Source: Marchantia polymorpha subsp. ruderalis (Eukaryota > Streptophyta > Marchantiopsida > Marchantiales > Marchantiaceae). From it: a DNA stretch of 64,000 bases. Position numbers and translations under genes: made by a program. The stretch covers positions 28,731,501-28,795,500 of the forward strand of contig AP031355.1 of assembly GCA_037833965.1 (NCBI GenBank). The letters run 5' to 3'. This document shows positions 8,187 through 17,992 of the stretch, piece after piece. The notes under the pieces are model-generated. The model did no database searches. It was not told the DNA's origin and was given only the letters and a program-made list of their open reading frames with translations. Each line of letters begins with the position of its first letter. Position 1 is the first letter of the stretch.

Positions 8187-10990
8187 GTGCTAGAGCTGTC
8201 CGCAGGTTCCGACGAGATTCAGAGAAGGCCGTGGAAGAGACACGGCGTCAAAACAAGAAAACACCAAAAAGAGTACCTAAGCCTAGTTCGGCCGACATCC
8301 TTGGGGAACCTACCCCCGGCGACTCGGAACCAAACTTGGTGCTTACAGTTCTACTAGATATTCCTTGCACGGACCCGCCTCGTGAATTAGAAACGACCGC
8401 CCGAGAACCGTCGACAGACACACCGATGGCGGACGGACAAGCCAATGTGCGGCTACCTCAGCCGATTACTAAACATTCCTACCCAAAGTATAAAGGGAGT
8501 GGGGATGACGACGATGCAGATTCATACATCAAGTTGTTCGAATCGGTGTCTATTGCCAATCGCGAGATCGCAGACGACGACCGACTAAGGATCTTTCCAA
8601 GCCTTCTGCGGAAGAAAGCGAGGAGTTGGTACAATCACGAGAGCATCGATCCGACTGGGTTGACAACATGGGCCCAGCTGAAGGAGAAGTTCCTTCGCCG
8701 CTTCCGCGAGCTCGGCTACGACAGCCGGGTTTTGACAAAGTTACGTAATTTGCAGCGAGAGAAGAAGGAGAGTCTGCGTGACTACACTGAGAGATTTCTG
8801 GACCTCCTTGACAGAATACCGAAAACAGGACCAGGGTCCCCTTTCTCGGTACAACAAGCTGTGGATTGGTACGTGACCGGTTTAACTCGGGAGATGGAGA
8901 CTTTTTGCCGACGCAGCAAGTGCGACACTATTGAGGATGTGATTGCATCGGCAGAAGCCTTCGAAACTTCCACTCTCAACCGAAGAGGGAGAGAGAGACG
9001 GGAGTCGAAGGAGCGAAAACCGAAGGGAGGGCGAAGACGACGTAGAGGTACAACTCCGTCATCGGAGGAATCGTCTTCGGACGAGAACCGTTCCTCATCC
9101 GAAGAAGAGGAAACCTCATCGTCGGAGGAGGAGAAGAAGAGGAAGAAGCATGGGGCAGCGAAGAAAAAGGGCACCCGACGAGTGACTACGGACAGAGCGC
9201 CGGGAGACATAGCCTCGAAGATGGAGACCCTTGTGAAGGACTTCGCCGATCTCAAGGTTCAAGTGGTAGGCGGGCATGATCGCCGAAAATCACCCGGGAG
9301 AGTGCGAGCGAACTTATGGTGTACTACGTGCGGGGCGGTGGGACATGCAAACACCGAGTGCCTTACCACCCGTCCGTCATATCCAGTCAACGCAGTAGAG
9401 TGGGCACAACCGTACTATGGAGAGCACCCCCAGTACTATGGAGAGGCTAGCGAAGAGACAGCCTACGCCGTCCAGTCGGTTCCTACCCCTACTGCAGTTT
9501 CAGCAATGCAAGTCCCACGATATCATCCGGTGGATCGGGCCACTACAGTACCCGTGAGGCGGAGAGCACCTCCAGGGACGTTTGACCCACCGCCACCGCG
9601 AGCTTGTTATAATTGCGGGGAAGTTGGACACTTCTCACCGCAGTGTCCCCATCCAAAAAGGCGAAACGATTATGTTCCGACATGTAGTAATTGCAAGAAG
9701 ACCGGGCATACTGCGCCAGAGTGTGATCAGCCACCAGTCCCTCGGCCAGCGGTACGATTTGTGAACCCTCCTGCCAAGGAGGACGTCCAAGTTAACCAGG
9801 TCGAAGTAGGTTCAGACGGGGATGACGAAGACGAAGAATGGCCGGCGGAAGAGGTTATGTGCGCACGGGTCGAAACTCGTAGTTCCAAGAAATCGAAGGA
9901 GCAAGAGCGTGACACTCGCAAGCACGAACGGAGAACCGACGACCGGACGGGAAAAGGGAAGGAGAAGACATCCAGCAAGTCCGACTTGCGACCTGCACGG
10001 AAGCCTTCGGCTACGCGAGAGGCACCAGCAGTGCGCCCCCAGACAGCAGTCGAGGACGAGCCAGTACGCTTGCTGAAACGGGACTATGCTCCGGATATCC
10101 GCAACGAGGTAACCAACCTGTTGAAGGAAGCGATCCGCACTCAAAAGGACCCACCGCGGCCAGACTTGACATCCTTCCTTGGGGCGAAGTTGGCAGCCAC
10201 CGTGGAACCTCACAGAGCGTCGCCGCCGACCCCGGCGACCCAACGCGCCCACTATGACTTGGTCGAAGATCTCGGGAGTCGAAAAGTGAACATCACGTTC
10301 AAGCAGCTCTTGGAGGACAATAAGACGTATCGGAGAATGTTGATGCTTTCGCTACGGCGTCCGCGGAAGCCGCGCGCATCCACATCCTCTCAAGTATATC
10401 AAGTGGAGAGCGAAGACCAAGGGCCACCAGAGATCGATGTGGAAATAGCAGGGTGTTGTGTACGCAGGGTGCCAATCGACTCTGGATCAGGAGTCAACAT
10501 AATGACGGAGGATACCGCGAGAGCCTTGGGGTTCAGTCAATACGAACCCTCGAAGCGTGTGTTGAGATTAGCGGATCAGACGCGGAGAATGCCTGCAGGT
10601 ATGCTGCGCAATGTCAAGACAATCATCGGGGGTGTGGACTTTCGGTTGACGTATATCATCCTTCAACCGATGATGAAGCAGGGCTATGACGTTCTGCTCG
10701 GGCGACCATGGCTATATGGCGCACAAGTCAGATGTGATTGGCGAAGGCATCGCCTTAAGTTTCCCCATCCTTCGGAACCGACCAAAACCATTACGGTGCC
10801 CTGGAATAGGGTCAGACACGAAGGAGAGACCCCATCGACAAGTGCAGGTTACACATCGGGCGGGGACAGTGAGACGACCGCGCGATCGGATTCCAGTGGT
10901 ACCGAATCCGATTATTTCGTGGGATTCGTTGCCTGCTGTTCGGTGGGAGAAGAAGAAGAGCCGGAAGCTATTCAGCCGGAAGACGAATAG
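8156..10990 (+). CDS. gag-pr: Gag-protease polyprotein of element A (944 aa)
   Basis: Capsid/nucleocapsid precursor with C-terminal aspartic protease. Residues ~95-260 are the retrotransposon gag core (FPSLLRKKARSWY, LKEKFLRRF, YTERFLDLLDR). Residues ~290-340 are Ser/Glu/Lys-rich. There are three CX2CX4HX4C zinc knuckles, at ~388 (CTTCGAVGHANTEC), ~484 (CYNCGEVGHFSPQC) and ~510 (CSNCKKTGHTAPEC). Three is more than the usual one or two. The protease has catalytic Asp at residue 775 in IDSGSGVN and a later GYDVLLGRPWL block. A TGA lies immediately upstream in frame, so 8156 is the first possible start. It ends in UAG, with pol continuing in the same frame, so the product is probably Gag-PR with some Gag-PR-Pol by readthrough. 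Confidence 0.92.
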   Translation: MSTGASGSNLSARAVRRFRRDSEKAVEETRRQNKKTPKRVPKPSSADILGEPTPGDSEPNLVLTVLLDIPCTDPPRELETTAREPSTDTPMADGQANVRLPQPITKHSYPKYKGSGDDDDADSYIKLFESVSIANREIADDDRLRIFPSLLRKKARSWYNHESIDPTGLTTWAQLKEKFLRRFRELGYDSRVLTKLRNLQREKKESLRDYTERFLDLLDRIPKTGPGSPFSVQQAVDWYVTGLTREMETFCRRSKCDTIEDVIASAEAFETSTLNRRGRERRESKERKPKGGRRRRRGTTPSSEESSSDENRSSSEEEETSSSEEEKKRKKHGAAKKKGTRRVTTDRAPGDIASKMETLVKDFADLKVQVVGGHDRRKSPGRVRANLWCTTCGAVGHANTECLTTRPSYPVNAVEWAQPYYGEHPQYYGEASEETAYAVQSVPTPTAVSAMQVPRYHPVDRATTVPVRRRAPPGTFDPPPPRACYNCGEVGHFSPQCPHPKRRNDYVPTCSNCKKTGHTAPECDQPPVPRPAVRFVNPPAKEDVQVNQVEVGSDGDDEDEEWPAEEVMCARVETRSSKKSKEQERDTRKHERRTDDRTGKGKEKTSSKSDLRPARKPSATREAPAVRPQTAVEDEPVRLLKRDYAPDIRNEVTNLLKEAIRTQKDPPRPDLTSFLGAKLAATVEPHRASPPTPATQRAHYDLVEDLGSRKVNITFKQLLEDNKTYRRMLMLSLRRPRKPRASTSSQVYQVESEDQGPPEIDVEIAGCCVRRVPIDSGSGVNIMTEDTARALGFSQYEPSKRVLRLADQTRRMPAGMLRNVKTIIGGVDFRLTYIILQPMMKQGYDVLLGRPWLYGAQVRCDWRRHRLKFPHPSEPTKTITVPWNRVRHEGETPSTSAGYTSGGDSETTARSDSSGTESDYFVGFVACCSVGEEEEPEAIQPEDE

Positions 10991-10996
10991 CAATTA
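10988..10996 (+). promoter_or_regulatory. Leaky stop UAG CAA UUA between gag-pr and pol
   Basis: The gag stop is followed by CAA UUA, identical to the type I readthrough context UAG CAR YYA known from tobamoviruses. Pol follows in the same frame. The nonamer is conserved in C (42909) and B (60222). The first pol codons offer GTG but no nearby ATG, so readthrough is the simplest route to Pol. Confidence 0.8.
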
Positions 10997-13831
10997 ACTG
11001 TGGGACTGGGAAGGAGTGAGACGAGTCACACCGAGGGCATTGTCGACCCTAGTGACTGTCACGAAGTACAACTCAGTCCCGACAAGTGCTTGAAGGTATC
11101 AAGCGCAGTGAGAGGAGACGAGCTAAGGAAAGTACAGGCATTCCTTAGCCATTATGTCGACGTCTTCGCCTGGAAGATCGAAGACATGAAGGGGATACCT
11201 GCACGGTATGGGGAACACCGTATCGATTTACTGGACGACTCAGTACCCATACGACAGCGCCAGTATCGCCTCAACCCAAAATACTCCTTGCTAGTTAAGG
11301 AGGAGATAGATAAGTACTTGAGTGCTGGTATTATTTACCCTGTGCTCAGCAGTGAGTGGGTGTCGCCGATTGTTATCGTACCCAAGAAGTTGACGGGTAA
11401 GATACGAGTGTGTCAGGATTTCCGGAAGTTGAATGCAGCAACACGCAAGGATCATCACCCGTTACCATTCACGGATGCCATTCTAGACCATGTCGCAGGA
11501 CATGAATGTTATAGCTTCCTGGATGGGTTCTCAGGTTACAATCAGGTGTCTATCCGAGAACAGGACAAGGATAAAACTACGTTCACAACCGACTGGGGAA
11601 CTTACGCATACCACAAGATGCCCTTCGGTCTGTGCAACGCGCCTGCCACCTTTCAACGGATGATGACCAATATCTTCCAGGAACAACTGAGGAAGTTCCT
11701 GGAAATATTCATAGATGACTTCTGTGTCTTTGGGAAGCGGTCTGAACACCTAAGTCACTTGAAGCAGACCTTCGATAAATGTAGAGAGAGCAGTTTATCA
11801 CTGCATCCCGAGAAGTGCTTTTTCTTTATGACTAGTGGGATCTTGTTGGGTCATCGGGTCTCGGCAGACGGCATTGCGGTGGACATCGAGAAGGTCAAGG
11901 TTATACTCGAGCTTGAGCCACCCACGAATCTAAGAGAGCTGCGAGCATTCCTGGGTCATGTGGGCTACTACCGAAGATTCATACACCTGTATGCAATACT
12001 GGCGGCGGACCTGACCAAGTTGTTGAAGAAGGACGAGCCTTATGCTTGGGGTGCGAACCAGCAGTCAGCATTTGAGGCTCTTAAAGCGAAACTCACGACT
12101 GCTCCCGTACTAAGGAGTCCAGACTGGAATCGACCATTCCATGTTTACGTTGACACATCTGCATTCGCCATCGGTGTAGTACTGAGTCAAAAGGATGACA
12201 ACAAAAAGGACTACCCGATCTACTTCGCGAGCCGACAGCTGTCTCTAGCAGAGCGGAAGTACACCACGACGGAGAGAGAAGCGTTGGGGATGGTGTACTC
12301 CTGTAAAAAGTTCCGTCACTACCTAATCTGCTACGAGTTTGTGTTCCATGTGGACCACTACGCATTGCAACACCTAGTCAAGAAAGCCGACCTATCCGGT
12401 CGGATCGCCAGGTGGGTGTTGTTACTACAAGAGTTCACCTACACAGTCCAGACCAGGAAAGGGGTGCACCACGAAAATGCGGATTACTTGTCCCGATTAT
12501 GGACCCAGCCGACAGAGGAGGAATTGGTGGATGATTTTCCAGATGAAGAGTTATTTCAGTTGTCTGCAGGACATGAGTCCCGCTATGCCGACCTGTATCG
12601 ATATCTGCTAACCCTCCAGTGTCCCGTAGGCTTGGATTTGGAACAGCGAACTGTCTTTATTCATAAGGCAGGCCCGTACCAACTCCAGCAGGGGGTTTTG
12701 TTCAAGAAGATGGCAGATGAGCGCTTATGCAGATGCCTGGAGGAATCAGAGGTACCAAGAATAGTGAGTGCGATGCATACAGAGGAGGCGGGTGGACACT
12801 ATGCCACCAGGAACACGGTCACAAAGATTCTAAATGCGGGGTATTGGTGGCCGACCATGTTTAAGGATGTTCTCGATTACATCCGCAAGTGCGACAGTTG
12901 CCAGAGGACGGGGAGACCGACGCCTACAACACGCTGGCCCCTGACTCCCATCATGCCTCTAGCACCTTTCGAAAAGTGGGGCATTGACTTTGTAGGGCCG
13001 ATACAACCAGTGACTAGAAGTACACGAAGGCGCTACATTCTGGTAGCAACGGACTACGCCACCAAAATGGTAGAGGCCAGGGCCACCAGAAGGGATGATG
13101 CTGCCACAGTGGCAGCCTTCTTGTTTGAGTCGATCATCACACGCTACGGATGTCCCTTAGAGCTAGTCAGCGACCGGGGCACGCATTTTCTGAATCAGAT
13201 CATCGAAGATCTGACACGGTATTTCCACATCAAGCACCGGAAGACTACTCCATACAATCCCAAGGCAAATGGACTGACGGAGAAGTCCAATGGTCTGCTG
13301 TGTAAAATACTACTCAAGGTCACGGTGAATCACGCTCACGACTGGGATACGAAGCTAGCAGCCGCTCTATGGGCGTACCGGACAGCTGAGAAGATCACGA
13401 CCAAACAGACACCATACTTTCTGGTGTATGGGCAACACCCGATCCTCCCGATCGAATTTGAAGTACCCACCCAACGAACGTTGGATTTGCAGAGGATGGG
13501 CGCAGAGGAGAGTCAGCTCTACAGGTTACAGGAGGTCACGCTGCTGGATGAGAGGAGACGAGACGCCGAAGATCGCACCAGGAAAATCCAGCTCCGCCGA
13601 AAGGAGAGATACGATAAAAAGATCAAACCGGTACTCCTGCAGGCGGGTGATTTGGCATTGCTCTACGACAGCAGGCATGCCAGATTCCCAGGCAAACTGC
13701 ACCTAAGATGGATGGGACCTTACAGGGTTGTCGAAGTCTTCCCGAATGGATCCATCCAACTTGCGGACCTGGCCGGCGATTTGTTAGGCACCCGAGTGAA
13801 CGGGTGGCGGTTGAAGAAATACCACATGTGA
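10991..13831 (+). CDS. pol: Pol: reverse transcriptase-RNase H-integrase of element A (946 codons)
   Basis: Counted from the codon after UAG. The RT catalytic motif FIDDF is at ~239-243, preceded by KMPFGLCNAPATFQRMM. RNase H is at ~380-500 (YVDTSAFAIG, TTEREALGM, HVDHYAL). The integrase has an HHCC zinc region at ~590-645 (CDSCQ) and a DD35E triad from GIDFVGPI (~666), LVSDRGTHF (~728) and the Glu of NGLTEKSNG (~764). A C-terminal GPY-type module follows (WMGPYRVVEVF). There is no chromodomain. The first in-frame ATG is about 65 codons in, within the pre-RT region, which argues for expression as a Gag-PR-Pol readthrough product. The frame is intact throughout. Confidence 0.93.
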   Translation, partial: QLTVGLGRSETSHTEGIVDPSDCHEVQLSPDKCLKVSSAVRGDELRKVQAFLSHYVDVFAWKIEDMKGIPARYGEHRIDLLDDSVPIRQRQYRLNPKYSLLVKEEIDKYLSAGIIYPVLSSEWVSPIVIVPKKLTGKIRVCQDFRKLNAATRKDHHPLPFTDAILDHVAGHECYSFLDGFSGYNQVSIREQDKDKTTFTTDWGTYAYHKMPFGLCNAPATFQRMMTNIFQEQLRKFLEIFIDDFCVFGKRSEHLSHLKQTFDKCRESSLSLHPEKCFFFMTSGILLGHRVSADGIAVDIEKVKVILELEPPTNLRELRAFLGHVGYYRRFIHLYAILAADLTKLLKKDEPYAWGANQQSAFEALKAKLTTAPVLRSPDWNRPFHVYVDTSAFAIGVVLSQKDDNKKDYPIYFASRQLSLAERKYTTTEREALGMVYSCKKFRHYLICYEFVFHVDHYALQHLVKKADLSGRIARWVLLLQEFTYTVQTRKGVHHENADYLSRLWTQPTEEELVDDFPDEELFQLSAGHESRYADLYRYLLTLQCPVGLDLEQRTVFIHKAGPYQLQQGVLFKKMADERLCRCLEESEVPRIVSAMHTEEAGGHYATRNTVTKILNAGYWWPTMFKDVLDYIRKCDSCQRTGRPTPTTRWPLTPIMPLAPFEKWGIDFVGPIQPVTRSTRRRYILVATDYATKMVEARATRRDDAATVAAFLFESIITRYGCPLELVSDRGTHFLNQIIEDLTRYFHIKHRKTTPYNPKANGLTEKSNGLLCKILLKVTVNHAHDWDTKLAAALWAYRTAEKITTKQTPYFLVYGQHPILPIEFEVPTQRTLDLQRMGAEESQLYRLQEVTLLDERRRDAEDRTRKIQLRRKERYDKKIKPVLLQAGDLALLYDSRHARFPGKLHLRWMGPYRVVEVFPNGSIQLADLAGDLLGTRVNGWRLKKYHM

Positions 13832-13855
13832 GTGTTCGCGTGGGCGCTCACAATT

Positions 13856-13868
13856 GAGGAGGGGAGCA
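13856..13868 (+). other. Polypurine tract of element A
   Basis: GAGGAGGGGAGCA directly before the 3' LTR start TGTGGTACC. This purine run is the expected plus-strand primer. The same site is at 63090 in B, and in C (45777) it has one extra G. Confidence 0.85.
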
Positions 13869-15094
13869 TGTGGTACCCCACTTTTGGCAATTTTGAGGAA
13901 ATTAAAACATTTTTGGAAAACTGTACCCTGGCAGCATTGTAAATAGCCTTCGGTACATCAAAACGGAGTGAATCCGGAAGAACGCGGGGATTCTCGAGGG
14001 ATCTTGTAGAATCTGGGATTTGGGGTGCAGCAGTAAGGACAGGCACCACCCTCCCTGCGAGCTCTGCAGTTAGGATCCCTACGACGCAAGGCGCAAAACC
14101 CGCCTTCGGAGGTTGCGTCCGCGGCTGTAGGGAAACCCTCCATAATTAGGTCAACCCTCGGGCGCCTTGACCAAGTTAGGGTCCCGTTGGAAAGAGCTCG
14201 ACGCACTGATTCCAACGAGTCCAAGAACGCTTGGAACGGATGAGGACTTAGGGAGTTATCACTATTGGAAGAAACGGAGGCGGTCGCCTACGGCGGAAAG
14301 AGTTCGCCACCGGCGCGAATTCCGCCTACGCGGAAGGGGGAATCAAGTTTTGTCCTATGCGCGGACGAAGGCGTTCGCCTGTGCACAGGCGAAGTAGGGT
14401 TAGGGGAGGCGCGAAGTCCGCCTACGCACAGGCGCTTCGGCGTCGGCGGAAAATCCGCCTTGGGCCCTAGAAATGCGCCTTGTGAGGTAGAAAGTGTACG
14501 ACGCCTTCCGCGCCAGCGCAGTGCCGCGTACGGCGGAAGAGCCGCCAGAGTAATCAAATCAGTACGGACCATGCGGACGGGACGGGTGGATGCGCTCTTG
14601 GACGGACGGAGTTGCGGCGGCGGAAGCGCCGACGAAGAAACAAGGAACGGACAGACTGGACGGAGACGGCTGACCACGGTCAACGCCTTCCGCGCCAGCG
14701 CAGCGCCGCGCGCGGAATTCGCCTGCGCACAGGCGACCGCATGTGCACAGGAGGATGAAGTTCCGTGCCGGCGGAGCATCCGCCGAGGCTCCTGCCTGCG
14801 CACAGGCAGGAGTTGAACTTTTGTCCGACATGCGGACACACGCGTCAAGGCAGAGGGGGATTGGCCGAGGGGCGGTACGAACAAGTGTACCGCGCAAGGC
14901 GGAAAACTCGCCTTCGGCGCTACGCCCCCATGTTCGCGGGGTAATACGCTCGCGGAGTTCAAATCCGCCAATTCGAGCGTGAGAGTTTAATCGACGACGG
15001 CGGAGCGTGAAGCCGCGCGTGAGAGCGAAGACCGTTCCAGCGTACAGCCGGCGCGGCCATCAAGTGAGACGTTCTTCACGAGCAAGGGCCGACC

Positions 15095-17947
15095 ATGACC
15101 TTCGACCGGGCGGCGGAGAACGTCCCATTCTTGAATTCGCGATTCCAATCTCTTGTGCGCGCTGCGCGCATCCATCTGCTGGCTGCTAAACATTCTCGAC
15201 GTCGTCGCACAGGAGATTTCTTGTTGATTGAGGGAGAAGTGAATGCGCGTGATTTGAAATTGAGGGCGATTAGAGTTTGCCGAGAGAGAAAGAAGCTCGG
15301 GCGGTGCGGAAGTAGAATGAGCGGGCGAGCGAACCCCAGGAACGCAATGACGAGACCGAGCAGATTGCGGATGGTGCCACTTCGCCTACCACAGAACGGG
15401 CTGCGCGCTTTCGAGGAGCGCTTAATAGCAAGAAAGCTCGATTTCTTGCTATGGGGATGGAACTACATCTGTGCGAATATGGTGCGCGAGTGGCTAGAGC
15501 CACAGGGACCACCCTCGCGCGGATTGCGTCCGCATGTTGATCGGTGGACAGTCCAAGATTGGGCGCAGGCGTTGGGAAGATGTGCTGGCATGCCAGGGCA
15601 TCTCCTTTTCGACAGTGAGAGCATCAAGGTGACCAAGCAGGAAGAGGCGCAATTTGTGGAGTTGTTCAAGACCGGGAGGTCTACCAAGAATGGGTACAGG
15701 ACCCGTGATTACAAGGATCGATTTCGCCGGACTTTGTCCGCGGCGCTGATGCAATTACTGCAGCCGCACCGCGCCTGCTACATCACATTGTGGCAGGTCT
15801 CTTTTGTGGAGTGCGTCATCGAGGGAACTCCAATTCACTGGGCGAGCATCCTGCACAGGGTGATGCGACAGCACGCGTTTGAGGAGAAGGGGGGAACTCT
15901 AAACCATCTTTCTCCTTTCCTCATCAATTTTTATCGACAGCGGAATTGTTTGACAGCGGCGGAGCTTGAACATTTTCCGCCATTGTCCATCGACCATCCC
16001 GGGAAGTATGTGCGGGAGAATGAGGTCGACACTGATGCAGAGGAGTCACCGACTTCTACCCCATCAAGGCGGAGGGACGAAGGGAGACACACTCCTGCAG
16101 CACGAGTGCCGCGGAAGCGGCGATGGAGGGAAGAGTCTGAAGAGGAGCAGCATCAAGAACCCTCTGCTCCCATTCGACCGCGGCCGCTGTGCGAGTCATA
16201 CAGCCGGCCGAAGCAGAAGGCACGCAGACTGGTGTTACCAGCCGACAGTGCGGACACGGCGACGATTGCGACGGAGAAAGGAAGTGCGTCGCCAGAGAAG
16301 CATGAGGAAGCGCGGACGACCGCAGGAGCAACGGGCCACGCTGCAACCTCGACGGGAGAGAGGCCGCCTACGGGCCAAGGGCCTCCGGAGTTACCACGTG
16401 CGATGCGGACAGATGTTCCGTTTGCGCACAGACGAGCCTCCGCGGACGGACGAGCCTCCGCGGACAGGCGATCACAAGTGGACGTGGATCTACGCTTACG
16501 CGTGGGAAGGAGCAGTCCGCCTGTGCACAGGCGCTCACCTGTGCACAGGTCGCCTGTGCACAGGACACCTCCACACGTGCCGCCTGTGCACAGGCAAGAA
16601 TCACCCCCGTTCCAACGTAGGAAGGGGAAGGAGCCGGCGGAAGAACCGCCTACGAGACACCGGCCCTCGGGGCCAGACCCTCCGGCGCACCACGCGCCGC
16701 AATTTGCGCCTTCGGCGCCAGGGCCTTCGAGCCGAGGAGATACGAGCAGGGAGCGTGCGGAGGCCGCACCATCGGCGGGAAGTCCGCCGATAGATGCGCC
16801 TTCGGCGGTAGGGCCTATAGGCCAAGGGACATCGGGCGAGCGGCCCCCGGCCATGTCGCCTTCGGCGATGGATGTCCGCGGCGCTACGCCTGCGGCGGAC
16901 AAGGCGCCGGCAATTGCGCCTGCGCACGGGCCGGGCACAGCCCCCACGGACCGATCAAGGGAGCAGCAACAGACGGAGGAGCGGAGTGACTGTCCGCGGG
17001 ATGAAATTTCGATGCGCGATGCGCAATCAAACCCCGCGCAGCCACCCTCCGCTCGATCGCCTTCGGCGGCGGGCGACGGCGGCAGAGAGGACGCGGTAGA
17101 CAACCAACACGCGAGCGACGGGGATGCCGCACGGGTACATTCACCTTCCGCCTTAGACATTTTGGCGACGAGCAGCGAGGCTGCAGCCGTGCCTTCGCAG
17201 GCAGCACACGTCGATGACGTGCAGCCCCACTCGGGGCAGTCGCCGACGCAATCAATGGCGACTGAAATTCTCCACTCGGATGATGACGACGGAGGCTCCA
17301 CGGAAGAAATGTCAGGAGCAGAAGACACCGAGGAGGAGGATGAGGAAATTGTTGGAGCGCCGGCGGCGGCGCTCTCTGAGCAGGTGATTCCGTTGCTGAG
17401 GTACTTGGATCGCAAGGTCGATAAATACGCCGACCCACTCCAGCCGGGATCTTACATCGAGTTAGTGCGCAGGCGGACTCGCACTAAAGTCCACACCAGC
17501 AAGCTGTTAACTAGAGTGGACCAGGAGTTGAGGGAATTGAAGGAGAAGCATGCATGCTTGTGGGGTCAGTATAAACTTAATCAGAAATTCTACAAGCACT
17601 CCGAGAAGATGAAGGATGAGAAACTGGACGAGCTCACCAAGGAGCAGGTGAAGGCGCAGGAGAAACTCACACTGCGTGAGTTTGAATTGCGCGCAGCCGG
17701 GTTGTTGTCAGGCGACAGTAGGAGTCGGCGGAAGGTAGCAAAGAAGCTCGATGCCTTTCTGTCGAAGGCACAGGATACCATGTCCGCCCTCGAAGTGGAG
17801 GTGTCCGCGGCGTTGCAGCGTTTGGGACTGCGCAGTCGAGCGGAAGATTGGCAGGGTAGGGAGTTAGTGCGCGGCAGTCGGCCGCGCAGGAGACGTAGTA
17901 CAGGTTCCGCGGAGTGTAGTGTAGCGTGGTTCCGTGCAGGCGTGTAG
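15095..17947 (+). CDS. U3 ORF of element A, 3' LTR copy (950 aa, unknown protein)
   Basis: Same encoded protein as the 5' copy at 4210-7062. This copy lies 1.26 kb after the pol stop and upstream of the LTR TATA box at 17984. A transcript begun in the 5' LTR and ended in R of this LTR would carry it as the 3'-terminal cistron, where retroviruses keep env or accessory genes. No separate promoter is evident between pol and its ATG, so expression would need a spliced or internally initiated RNA; neither is provable here. For domains see the 5' copy. Confidence 0.75.
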   Translation: MTFDRAAENVPFLNSRFQSLVRAARIHLLAAKHSRRRRTGDFLLIEGEVNARDLKLRAIRVCRERKKLGRCGSRMSGRANPRNAMTRPSRLRMVPLRLPQNGLRAFEERLIARKLDFLLWGWNYICANMVREWLEPQGPPSRGLRPHVDRWTVQDWAQALGRCAGMPGHLLFDSESIKVTKQEEAQFVELFKTGRSTKNGYRTRDYKDRFRRTLSAALMQLLQPHRACYITLWQVSFVECVIEGTPIHWASILHRVMRQHAFEEKGGTLNHLSPFLINFYRQRNCLTAAELEHFPPLSIDHPGKYVRENEVDTDAEESPTSTPSRRRDEGRHTPAARVPRKRRWREESEEEQHQEPSAPIRPRPLCESYSRPKQKARRLVLPADSADTATIATEKGSASPEKHEEARTTAGATGHAATSTGERPPTGQGPPELPRAMRTDVPFAHRRASADGRASADRRSQVDVDLRLRVGRSSPPVHRRSPVHRSPVHRTPPHVPPVHRQESPPFQRRKGKEPAEEPPTRHRPSGPDPPAHHAPQFAPSAPGPSSRGDTSRERAEAAPSAGSPPIDAPSAVGPIGQGTSGERPPAMSPSAMDVRGATPAADKAPAIAPAHGPGTAPTDRSREQQQTEERSDCPRDEISMRDAQSNPAQPPSARSPSAAGDGGREDAVDNQHASDGDAARVHSPSALDILATSSEAAAVPSQAAHVDDVQPHSGQSPTQSMATEILHSDDDDGGSTEEMSGAEDTEEEDEEIVGAPAAALSEQVIPLLRYLDRKVDKYADPLQPGSYIELVRRRTRTKVHTSKLLTRVDQELRELKEKHACLWGQYKLNQKFYKHSEKMKDEKLDELTKEQVKAQEKLTLREFELRAAGLLSGDSRSRRKVAKKLDAFLSKAQDTMSALEVEVSAALQRLGLRSRAEDWQGRELVRGSRPRRRRSTGSAECSVAWFRAGV

Positions 17948-17983
17948 CGTAGTGCAGTGTAGTGCTAGGTAGGACTTAGAAGG

Positions 17984-17992
17984 TATAAAATA
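17984..17992 (+). promoter_or_regulatory. TATA box of element A, 3' LTR
   Basis: TATAAAATA, copy of the 5' LTR box. In this position it would drive transcription outward into element H. The hairpin copy is at 17996-18012. Confidence 0.6.

Noticed and set aside
11000..13831. Independent pol start at 11000
   Set aside because: The codon there is GTG, not ATG, and it lies just after the UAG in the gag frame; readthrough explains the layout better.
13832..15094. Independent TATA promoter for the U3 ORF in the 3' LTR
   Set aside because: No TATA-type motif of comparable quality to 17984 is visible between pol and the ORF start.
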